A stretch of 6,034 bases of DNA from Campylobacterota bacterium. GTDB taxonomy: Bacteria; Campylobacterota; Campylobacteria; Campylobacterales; JAADDG01. A program made the position numbers and the translations under genes. The first letter of the stretch is position 1. The number at the start of each line of letters is the position of its first letter. A model generated the notes under the pieces. It saw only the letters and a list, made by a program, of their open reading frames with translations, was not told where the DNA came from and did no database searches. The stretch is from the NCBI GenBank assembly GCA_013154075.1, contig JAADDG010000197.1, forward strand, positions 1 through 6,034, read 5' to 3'. Shown one piece after another: positions 1-5,174 of this stretch.

Positions 1-32
1 AACTCTCCAAAAAGTTTATCCCAAAGTCCCAT
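1..32 (-). CDS. 5' end of a gene after telA, possibly SPFH/YdjI-like (partial)
   Basis: Only the first ten codons are inside the window, reading MGLWDKLFGE on the minus strand; the gene continues past the left edge. Its ATG shares one base with the telA stop codon (TAATG), which marks it as the next gene of the same operon and suggests coupled translation. The purine-rich stretch upstream (AGAGAAAGAG) is only a weak ribosome site, consistent with reinitiation. From memory, proteins of the SPFH/'virion core'-like YdjI group often begin with a similar MGLWDKL peptide and occur near TelA and XpaC. That is a guess from ten residues, so the product should be treated as unknown. That a gene starts here is much surer than its identity. 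Confidence 0.5.
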   Translation of the reverse strand, partial: MGLWDKLFGE

Positions 33-1162
33 TATTTACTCTTTCTCTCTATTGCCTCTTTTTTGTTCTTAGCCGCTATCAACGCGGATTTCAACTCGTT
101 TTCTATAAGCTCAAGCTCTTTTTTGGCATGTTCTCTTGCTTTTTTGGCCTCTTCCGTAATTTGTAAACTCTCATTTATAGTATCTATTAGAGTCTGATTG
201 GCTTTTTTTATAGTTTCGATATCAAATACACCTCTCTCTACCTGTCTTCTTATCTCTTCGTTCGCAAGTTTCAAATTCTCGGCATTTTTCTCCAAAAGCT
301 CGTTTGTAAGATCGGTAGCCTCTTTCAGTTTGCCGGCAGCTTGTCTTGATCTATAGATGGTTACGGTTTGAGCCAACTGATTTTTCCAAAGGGGAATCGT
401 ATTTACAAGAGTGGAGTTTATCTTATTTATAAGACCTTTATCGTTTTCTTGAATAAGTCTGATACTCGGCAAAGACTGCATAGCTACTTGTCTTGTCAAT
501 CTAAGATCGTGAATCCTTCTCTCAAGATCGTCTCTTACGCTTCTTAAATCTCTAAGCTGCTGAGCTTTTAGCATATCTCCGGACTCTTTAGCCTCTTTTT
601 CAAGTTTGGGAATCAAAACCTCGTCAAGCTCTTTTAATTTCTCGTCCCCCGCGGCTATATAGACCTCCAAATCGTAAAAAAACTTCAAATTAGCGTCATA
701 CAATCTATCCAAAGACTCAATATCGGTTAGAAGCTGTGTTTTATGCTGTTCTAACTGATTGGCTATTTGCTCGACTTGCTTTCTAACCTCTTCATAGCCT
801 TGAATGAATTTTTGGATTTTGGACTCTTTTCCAAAAAGTCTCTCCCAAAAAGAGGGCTTTTCGTTCGGATTTAGCTCATCTACGTCAAAATTTTTAATAG
901 CGGAAACCATTCTGCTTAGAGTCTCTCCCACCTCTCCTATATCTTTATTTTTCACTCCTTCAAGCATATTGTTGGAAATCTTTTCGATATTCTCCTGCAC
1001 TTTAGAACCGTATAAGATTACGCTATTGATATCGTGAATATCTATCTCTTTTTTCACCTCTTCTTTACTAAGATCGCTTGAAGATTTCTGAGCCGTAATC
1101 TCTTTGGCTATCTCATCCATGCTCATAGGCACAACGCTATCTTTTTTCTCTTGTTCCATCAT
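32..1162 (-). CDS. telA: TelA/KlaA-family (toxic anion resistance) helical protein
   Basis: A 376-residue, highly charged, almost entirely helical protein with no signal peptide, membrane span or cysteine, so it is probably cytoplasmic or peripheral to the membrane. Family features are the block around residues 229-248 (QSLPSIRLIQ, then LINKI) and the IPLWKNQ signature at 256-262, followed by long helices up to a lysine-rich C-terminus. The N-terminal 45 residues look disordered. The family (PF05816) was named for tellurite resistance on plasmids, but chromosomal copies such as B. subtilis YaaN have no settled biochemical role, so tellurite resistance should not be assumed. It follows the xpaC-like gene with a TGATG overlap and is followed by another gene at TAATG. 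I start it at ATG 1162; ATG 1159 is equally plausible. A TTG at 1165 lies too close to the AAGGAG site to be used. Confidence 0.85.
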   Translation of the reverse strand: MMEQEKKDSVVPMSMDEIAKEITAQKSSSDLSKEEVKKEIDIHDINSVILYGSKVQENIEKISNNMLEGVKNKDIGEVGETLSRMVSAIKNFDVDELNPNEKPSFWERLFGKESKIQKFIQGYEEVRKQVEQIANQLEQHKTQLLTDIESLDRLYDANLKFFYDLEVYIAAGDEKLKELDEVLIPKLEKEAKESGDMLKAQQLRDLRSVRDDLERRIHDLRLTRQVAMQSLPSIRLIQENDKGLINKINSTLVNTIPLWKNQLAQTVTIYRSRQAAGKLKEATDLTNELLEKNAENLKLANEEIRRQVERGVFDIETIKKANQTLIDTINESLQITEEAKKAREHAKKELELIENELKSALIAAKNKKEAIERKSK

Positions 1163-2016
1163 CAAACTCCTTCATATTTCATCTGTTTTTTCAATACTTC
1201 TATTTGTACGTCCAAATTCTCAAGAGAGTTCTCTTTTAGTTTTTCTTGCTGCTCTTTGAAAGTTTTTTCTATAGTCTCAAGAACGTTTTTAAACTTATCG
1301 TCCAGTTTGGCTCTCTCTTCACTGTTTTTATCGCTACTTTTTCTTGTCTTGGCATACCCCTCTATCACTCTTTTCGCCCCGTCAAGATAAACGACAAGAA
1401 ATTTTCTGGCTCTATAAAGATCGTTTGGATTCTCTTCAATGAGCTTCAAAACCTCTCTTGCTTCTTTTGTTATAGATCTAAGTCTGTCGTTAAGCTCAAG
1501 ATTATAGATAGAGACTCTCGCATCCTCTATCGCCTCTATCTTTCTTTCTGCTTCATCCAAAGCCTCTATCACCTCTTCGGGAGAGACACCCAAAGAAATA
1601 TTTTGAATCTTATCTTTTATAGGATCGATTCCGTAATATAAATAAAAACCGAAAAATCCCGCAAGCGCATATCCTACACTCACCAAAAAGGAGTTATCGG
1701 CTCCGAATTTGGAGGTAATAAAAACCGCTATCGTAAAAATTATCAAAGCTATCGTTTTATATTTTACTTTGGGAGCTTTGGCGATTTTTCTCCTATTGTA
1801 CTCCTTTTCTATATAAAAGCCTTTTCTTGCCAAAGAAGCCGAAAGCATAAAAAGAATAAAAGCTATGGAGTTTACGATAAAAGCTTTCATATTGTGAGCC
1901 GACAAAGATAGAGGAATGGCAAAAAATAGAGGCAGAGGAAGCAAAAAGAGCAAAATCCCCTTTAGCATAAAAGCGGGTTTTTTATTGGTAGGGTCGTATC
2001 TTTTGACTTTAGCCAT
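1162..2016 (-). CDS. XpaC-like membrane protein (BCIP-hydrolysis family)
   Basis: A 284-residue protein with a basic N-terminus and four hydrophobic spans at about residues 19-39, 44-63, 88-104 and 109-128. The loop between the two hairpins (64-87) is rich in Lys and Arg and so probably cytoplasmic. Residues 145-280 are charged and helical, probably a cytoplasmic coiled-coil region. This layout, and the position directly upstream of a TelA-family gene, match the XpaC family (PF10112, '5-bromo-4-chloroindolyl phosphate hydrolysis protein'; B. subtilis xpaC-yaaN is the classic pair). The family name comes from an indicator-dye phenotype, and I see no phosphatase motif. The long tail is a plausible docking surface for the helical TelA partner; that is inference. 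The start has a GAGG site 6 bases upstream, inside the end of the preceding small ORF. The stop overlaps telA. Confidence 0.75.
   Translation of the reverse strand: MAKVKRYDPTNKKPAFMLKGILLFLLPLPLFFAIPLSLSAHNMKAFIVNSIAFILFMLSASLARKGFYIEKEYNRRKIAKAPKVKYKTIALIIFTIAVFITSKFGADNSFLVSVGYALAGFFGFYLYYGIDPIKDKIQNISLGVSPEEVIEALDEAERKIEAIEDARVSIYNLELNDRLRSITKEAREVLKLIEENPNDLYRARKFLVVYLDGAKRVIEGYAKTRKSSDKNSEERAKLDDKFKNVLETIEKTFKEQQEKLKENSLENLDVQIEVLKKQMKYEGV
1167..1172 (-). promoter_or_regulatory. Ribosome binding site of telA
   Basis: AAGGAG on the minus strand, inside the last codons of the upstream xpaC-like gene. It lies 4 bases from ATG 1162 and 7 from ATG 1159, but only 1 base from TTG 1165. This rules out the TTG as the start and leaves the two adjacent ATGs. 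Confidence 0.7.
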
Positions 2017-2017
2017 C

Positions 2018-2119
2018 TCAACCCTCGCTAAAAATATTAAAAAAACTCTGCCACATCAAAATCCCTACACTCAAAACCAAAAGCAAAAAACCGAAAAGTT
2101 TCTTTAAAGAAAGAGGCAT
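2018..2119 (-). CDS. Small single-span membrane protein (33 aa), first gene of the xpaC-telA operon
   Basis: An ORF too short for usual gene calling. The peptide begins MPLSLKKLFGF, continues as a hydrophobic stretch (about residues 8-30, with WQSFFN within it) and ends SEG before TGA. A basic Lys-Lys before a single span predicts an N-in membrane microprotein. An AAAGGA ribosome site (2125-2130) lies 5 bases before ATG 2119. A further ATG at 2125, two codons upstream, overlaps that site and is unlikely to be the start. The stop is one base from the xpaC-like start, and the GAGG site for that gene lies within the last codons here. A consensus promoter sits just upstream, so this is the first thing translated from the operon. 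I recognise no family. It could be a true microprotein or a leader ORF serving only to couple translation. Confidence 0.6.
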   Translation of the reverse strand: MPLSLKKLFGFLLLVLSVGILMWQSFFNIFSEG

Positions 2120-2124
2120 ACTCA

Positions 2125-2130
2125 TCCTTT
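2125..2130 (-). promoter_or_regulatory. Ribosome binding site of the small membrane ORF
   Basis: AAAGGA on the minus strand, 5 bases upstream of ATG 2119. Because it overlaps the ATG at 2125, it favours 2119 as the start and 33 residues as the length. Confidence 0.55.
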
Positions 2131-2140
2131 CGTTTCTCTA

Positions 2141-2169
2141 ATTATATTAAAATTGACCTTTTATTGCAA
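2141..2169 (-). promoter_or_regulatory. Sigma70-type promoter of the xpaC-telA operon
   Basis: On the minus strand, TTGCAA (2164-2169) and a perfect TATAAT (2141-2146) are separated by exactly 17 bases. The expected transcription start is near 2134, giving a very short leader (about 15 bases) that holds the ribosome site of the 33-residue ORF. No gene other than this operon lies downstream. Confidence 0.75.
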
Positions 2170-2214
2170 AAGCAAGAAGGAATTTAAAACATAACCTTTT
2201 TTTAAGGGAGTTGT

Positions 2215-2234
2215 TACTCTCTTAAGAGTATAAT
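2215..2234 (+). promoter_or_regulatory. -10 box of the lipoprotein operon with overlapping dyad
   Basis: A perfect TATAAT at 2229-2234 should start transcription near 2241, about 30 bases before the first lipoprotein. There is no good -35 at 17 bases; the nearest match, TTGTTA (2211-2216), is only 12 bases away. Weak -35 boxes are common in Campylobacterota promoters. Directly over the upstream edge of the -10 box lies an inverted repeat, TACTCT (2215-2220), CTTA, AGAGTA (2225-2230), which also contains the perfect palindrome CTCTTAAGAG (2219-2228). This is a plausible operator, but no regulator is identifiable. Confidence 0.55.
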
Positions 2235-2271
2235 TTTTCTCATTAGAACATTTTTAAAAAAGGAAGAGATA

Positions 2272-2652
2272 ATGTTAAAAATATCTAATAAGATATTTAA
2301 AGGCTGTATGTTTGGCTTAACCGCTTTAATACTACTTGGCGGCTGTGCTTCAAAAAATCCGCCCACCGATAAAATTCTAAGTGCAGAATCGGCTATAAGC
2401 AGAGCAAGCGAAAACAAAGCGGAAATTTACGATCCTCTGAATCTAAAAATAGCAAAAGAGAAACTTCAAAAAGCAAAAGAGCTTATGAAAGAGAAAAAAT
2501 ATGAAGAAGCCTCGATGCTTGCCGAAGAGGCCGAAGTGGACGCTCAACTTGCCGAAGAGAAAAGCAGAACCAAAGAGACCAAAAAGATAGCCGACGAAAT
2601 ACTCGATAGCATAAACGCTTTAAAAGAAGAGATAGAGAGACTTAGAAAGTGA
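2272..2652 (+). CDS. Small DUF4398-type lipoprotein
   Basis: A 126-residue protein with a lipoprotein signal: a basic N-terminus, hydrophobic residues 13-22 and the lipobox LGGC, with Cys25 the predicted lipidated residue. Ala26-Ser27 after it suggests sorting to the outer membrane, by analogy with the Lol rule of enterobacteria. The mature part is helical and rich in Ala, Glu and Lys. It follows the DUF4398 (PF14346) pattern: AESAISRA near residue 40, then DPLNLKIAKEKLQKA (about 55-69) and a second helix with AEEAEVDAQLAEEK (about 84-97). A short coiled coil ends the protein. The start has AGGA 8 bases upstream. It is the first gene of a two-gene unit with the OmpA-domain lipoprotein, 14 bases further on. 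The likely role is envelope structure, perhaps as partner of that protein; the exact function is unknown. Confidence 0.8.
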   Translation: MLKISNKIFKGCMFGLTALILLGGCASKNPPTDKILSAESAISRASENKAEIYDPLNLKIAKEKLQKAKELMKEKKYEEASMLAEEAEVDAQLAEEKSRTKETKKIADEILDSINALKEEIERLRK

Positions 2653-2653
2653 T

Positions 2654-2660
2654 GGAGGGG
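2654..2660 (+). promoter_or_regulatory. Ribosome binding site that fixes the start of the OmpA-domain gene
   Basis: GGAGGGG lies 6 bases (8 from the GGAGG core) upstream of ATG 2667. The earlier in-frame GTG (2649) and ATG (2652) lie before or against this site and have nothing comparable upstream, so they are not the start. Confidence 0.75.
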
Positions 2661-2666
2661 ACAATT

Positions 2667-3530
2667 ATGACAAAAAACAAAATCTATATTTTAAGCATAG
2701 CGGCCGCGGCGATACTTTTAAGCGGATGTAAACAGGAACCGACACCGAAACTAAAAGAGGCCGAAAACGTATATAAAAATATAAAATCCGACGTAAAAGT
2801 TCAAGAAAACGCTCCGATAGCCTTATATGAAGCGGAAAAAACTCTAAAGAGAGCAAAAGCCGCCGAAAGCGCAAAAGAGATGGATCATCTTGCCTATTTA
2901 GCCCAAAAGAGAGCCCAGATAGCAAAAGAGATAGCCGAGAGAAAAGAGGCTTTAAAGAAGATAGAAGAGCTAAAGAGAGTGAAAAACAGAGTCATCTTGG
3001 AAGCGAGAGAAGCGGAAATCGAGAGAGCCAAAAGAGAGATAGAACAAAAAACCAAACTTCTAAAATCGACCGAAGAGCAGATAAAAGCCGAAAGAGAAAA
3101 GGCTATGAAGCTTCAACAGCAACTTGAGGAACTTCACGCCAAACATACAAAAAGAGGCCTTGTTTTGACATTAGGAGACGTACTTTTCGAAACCGGAAAA
3201 GCGACTCTGTTACCCGGAGCCATGAGAACGATAGATAAATTGGCCGAATTTTTGCAAGAAAATCCGGATAGAAAAGTATTGGTGGAAGGCCACACCGATA
3301 GCAGAGGAAGCGAAAGCTACAACCTAAGACTCTCTCAAAGAAGAGCCGACGCGGTAAAAAGAGCGCTGATAGAGAGAGGAATAGAACCGGATAGAATCAT
3401 AGCCAAAGGGTACGGAGAAGCATATCCGGTAGCAAGCAACCTAACCGCTGCCGGAAGACAACAAAACAGAAGAGTGGAAATCGTTATTTTGGATGAAGGC
3501 GTAGATCCCGCATCTATGATGAGAAATTAA
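2667..3530 (+). CDS. OmpA-domain peptidoglycan-binding lipoprotein with DUF4398-like N-terminus
   Basis: From ATG 2667 this is a 287-residue protein. Residues 1-20 are a signal peptide with lipobox LSGC and lipidated Cys21. Residues 27-100 form a helical, Ala/Lys-rich region resembling the mature part of the preceding lipoprotein (APIALYEAEKTLKRAKA at about 49-65). Residues 100-160 are a long coiled coil. Residues 163-277 are an OmpA C-terminal domain, with GHTDSRGS at 208-215 and LSQRRADAV at 222-230. Asp211 and Arg226 have the spacing of the diaminopimelate-binding pair of E. coli OmpA (Asp241/Arg256), so peptidoglycan binding should be intact. It probably tethers the outer membrane to the cell wall. 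It is not classical Pal: no tol genes are adjacent, and the helical spacer is much longer. It is the last gene of its unit and is followed by an intrinsic terminator. Confidence 0.88.
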   Translation: MTKNKIYILSIAAAAILLSGCKQEPTPKLKEAENVYKNIKSDVKVQENAPIALYEAEKTLKRAKAAESAKEMDHLAYLAQKRAQIAKEIAERKEALKKIEELKRVKNRVILEAREAEIERAKREIEQKTKLLKSTEEQIKAEREKAMKLQQQLEELHAKHTKRGLVLTLGDVLFETGKATLLPGAMRTIDKLAEFLQENPDRKVLVEGHTDSRGSESYNLRLSQRRADAVKRALIERGIEPDRIIAKGYGEAYPVASNLTAAGRQQNRRVEIVILDEGVDPASMMRN

Positions 3531-3544
3531 AGTAAAAAAGTAAA

Positions 3545-4108
3545 TCAGAGAAGATGTCCCATCTTCTCTTTTTTTACTTTCAGATAGTTTTTATTAAATT
3601 TATTCGGTTTTATTACGATAGGTATTCTTTTTACTATCGCTATATCTTTTAAGCTCTCTATTTTACTCGGATTATTTGTCAAAAGATTTATTCTCTTTAT
3701 TTTAAAATGTTTTAAAATAAACTCCACTATCTCATACCTTCTCTCATCTGCGGCAAATCCGAGCTGATGATTGGCTTCTATTGTATCAAGCCCTTGATCT
3801 TGAAGAGCGTAAGCGTTCACTTTATTTAAAAGTCCTATATTTCTGCCCTCTTGTCTTAAATATATTACCATTCCACCATTTTCATTTATATATTTCAAAG
3901 CATACTCGAGCTGATCTCCGCAATCGCATTTCAAACTACCCAGTGCGTCTCCCGTTAGACATTCGCTATGAACTCTCACGGTAACGGGCTCCGTTAAAGG
4001 CTCTTTAAAAATGACTAAATGCTCCTTTCCGCCCTCTTTAAAAGCTTTGATTTTAAACTCACCGAACTTCGTAGGGAGATTTGCGGTATTAGAAATTTTT
4101 ATATTCAT
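3545..4108 (-). CDS. ribA: GTP cyclohydrolase II
   Basis: A 187-residue cytosolic enzyme that converts GTP to 2,5-diamino-6-ribosylamino-4-pyrimidinone 5'-phosphate, formate and pyrophosphate, the first step of riboflavin synthesis. The zinc ligands are Cys50, Cys61 and Cys63 in SECLTGDALGSLKCDCGD. The nucleotide and catalytic region includes RQEGRNIGL (85-93), Tyr100, and Asp121/Arg123 in FAADERR. These match E. coli RibA Tyr105, Asp126 and Arg128 with a constant offset of five. The protein ends in the conserved EKMGHLL. It has the usual length for stand-alone RibA; there is no fused RibB domain. It converges on the lipoprotein operon and diverges from hemB. The start at 4108 has AGAGG about 10 bases upstream, a rather long spacing. 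No convincing promoter was found for it in the 78-base gap to hemB. Confidence 0.96.
   Translation of the reverse strand: MNIKISNTANLPTKFGEFKIKAFKEGGKEHLVIFKEPLTEPVTVRVHSECLTGDALGSLKCDCGDQLEYALKYINENGGMVIYLRQEGRNIGLLNKVNAYALQDQGLDTIEANHQLGFAADERRYEIVEFILKHFKIKRINLLTNNPSKIESLKDIAIVKRIPIVIKPNKFNKNYLKVKKEKMGHLL
3547..3575 (+). terminator. Intrinsic terminator after the OmpA-domain gene, inside the ribA 3' end
   Basis: A perfect 10-bp stem (AGAGAAGATG, loop TCC, CATCTTCTCT) is followed by a run of T. The flanks can pair further: 3529-3539 is complementary to 3570-3580, with a 7-base bulge. The stem consists of the last codons of ribA, including its stop, read on the opposite strand. On the minus strand the hairpin is followed by a T-rich but interrupted tract (TTTACTTTTTTAC), so it may also end ribA transcription, less efficiently. 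Confidence 0.85.
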
Positions 4109-4127
4109 CTATTTTATACCTCTTTTA

Positions 4128-4136
4128 TGGTAAAAT
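4128..4136 (+). promoter_or_regulatory. Extended -10 promoter for hemB
   Basis: TGGTAAAAT (TG-n-TAAAAT) lies about 50 bases before the hemB start, in a T-rich setting and without a recognisable -35. This is the common style of Campylobacterota housekeeping promoters. It would start transcription near 4143. The 78-base gap between ribA and hemB holds no other clear signal. Confidence 0.5.
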
Positions 4137-4186
4137 GTTTGATTTTTAAAGATCGGCTTTAATACTATCAAAAAATAGGATATAAA

Positions 4187-5161
4187 ATGTTTAAGAGATT
4201 TAGAAGACTTAGACTAAACGAAAAATTAAGAGAACTTGTAACCGAAACGGTTTTAACTAAAAACGATTTTATATATCCTCTATTCGTTAAAGAGGGAGAA
4301 GGGATCAAAAAAGAGATACCATCGATGCCCGGCGTATATCAGATGAGTATCGACGAAATTTTAAAAGAGTGCGAGGAGCTTAAAAAACTCGGCCTATATT
4401 CGATCATACTTTTCGGAATACCAAGCGTAAAGGACAGCATAGGAAGCGACGCCCTTTGCGAACACGGAATCATCGCAAAAACATTGAAAGCCATAAAAGA
4501 GAAACACCCCGATATGTTTGTCGTAACCGATCTATGCTTTTGCGAATACACCGATCACGGACATTGCGGTATTTTGGATCTCAAAAACAAAACGGTAGAT
4601 AACGACGCGACACTTGAGATTTTGGGCAAACAAGCGGTAATTCACGCAAAAGCCGGCGCGGATATGATAGCTCCAAGCGGTATGATGGACGGAATGATTA
4701 CGGCTATTAGAGAAGCTTTGGATAGCGAAGGATTTATAAACACGCCTATTATGAGCTACTCTACCAAATTCGCAAGCGCCTATTACGGCCCCTTTAGGGA
4801 CGTAGCGGAATCGGCACCGAGTTTCGGGGATAGAAGAAGCTATCAGATGAATCCCGCAAACAGAAGAGAGGCTATTTTGGAATCTTTGGAAGACGAGCTT
4901 GAAGGAGCCGATATTTTGATGGTAAAACCCGCCCTTGCCTATCTTGATATCATAAGAGACATCAGAGAAAACACTAAGCTCCCTTTAGCGGTCTATAACG
5001 TAAGCGGAGAGTACTCCATGCTAAAAGCCTCCGCAAAAGCCGGCGTTATAGACTATGATAGAGTAATGATGGAGACGATGATAGGATTCAAAAGAGCCGG
5101 AGCCGATATCATAATAAGCTATCACGCCAAAGAGGTAGCCCAAATCTTAGACAATCGCTAA
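4187..5161 (+). CDS. hemB: Porphobilinogen synthase (delta-aminolevulinate dehydratase)
   Basis: A 324-residue cytosolic enzyme that condenses two 5-aminolevulinate molecules to porphobilinogen in heme synthesis. The active-site zinc cysteines are Cys117, Cys119 and Cys127 in DLCFCEYTDHGHCG. The presence of all three predicts the zinc-dependent class. The Schiff-base lysines are Lys194 (in SYSTKFAS) and Lys247 (in MVKPALAY). Other family blocks are APSGMMDGM (162-170), YYGPFRDVAES (199-209) and YNVSGEY (270-276). The length matches the usual 320-330 residues. The start has AGGA 6-7 bases upstream. argF follows after 13 bases on the same strand, so the two are probably cotranscribed although their pathways are unrelated. 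ribA lies divergently upstream. Confidence 0.97.
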   Translation: MFKRFRRLRLNEKLRELVTETVLTKNDFIYPLFVKEGEGIKKEIPSMPGVYQMSIDEILKECEELKKLGLYSIILFGIPSVKDSIGSDALCEHGIIAKTLKAIKEKHPDMFVVTDLCFCEYTDHGHCGILDLKNKTVDNDATLEILGKQAVIHAKAGADMIAPSGMMDGMITAIREALDSEGFINTPIMSYSTKFASAYYGPFRDVAESAPSFGDRRSYQMNPANRREAILESLEDELEGADILMVKPALAYLDIIRDIRENTKLPLAVYNVSGEYSMLKASAKAGVIDYDRVMMETMIGFKRAGADIIISYHAKEVAQILDNR

Positions 5162-5174
5162 AGGAAGAGGATAA

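Noticed and set aside
1246..1641. Plus-strand ORF of 131 codons inside the xpaC-like gene
   Set aside because: It is the mirror of a coding strand; the Phe, Ser and Cys-rich product is typical of antisense to Lys/Glu-rich helices. The plus-strand ORFs at 804-1037 and 1151-1390 are rejected for the same reason.
1916..2107. Plus-strand ORF of 63 codons opposite the xpaC start and the microprotein
   Set aside because: It is antisense to better supported ORFs, rich in Lys and Asn from low-complexity AT sequence, and lacks a convincing ribosome site.
2211..2234. TTGTTA as the -35 box paired with TATAAT at 2229
   Set aside because: The spacing is only 12 bases, too short for a normal sigma70 promoter; the -10 box is kept and the -35 left unassigned.
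2665..2925. Minus-strand ORF of 86 codons opposite the OmpA-domain gene
   Set aside because: Leu/Arg-rich shadow of a clear lipoprotein gene. Similar shadows at 2214-2417 (minus), 3781-3984 (plus) and 4339-4551 (minus) are also rejected.
4109..4118. TATAAAAT just upstream of ribA as its -10 box (minus strand)
   Set aside because: It lies only two bases from the ATG, so transcription would start inside the gene; more likely AT-rich spacer.
4109..4186. FMN riboswitch or other RNA leader controlling ribA
   Set aside because: The gap is only 78 bases and is shared with the hemB promoter, too short for an FMN riboswitch, and no conserved RFN-type sequence is visible.
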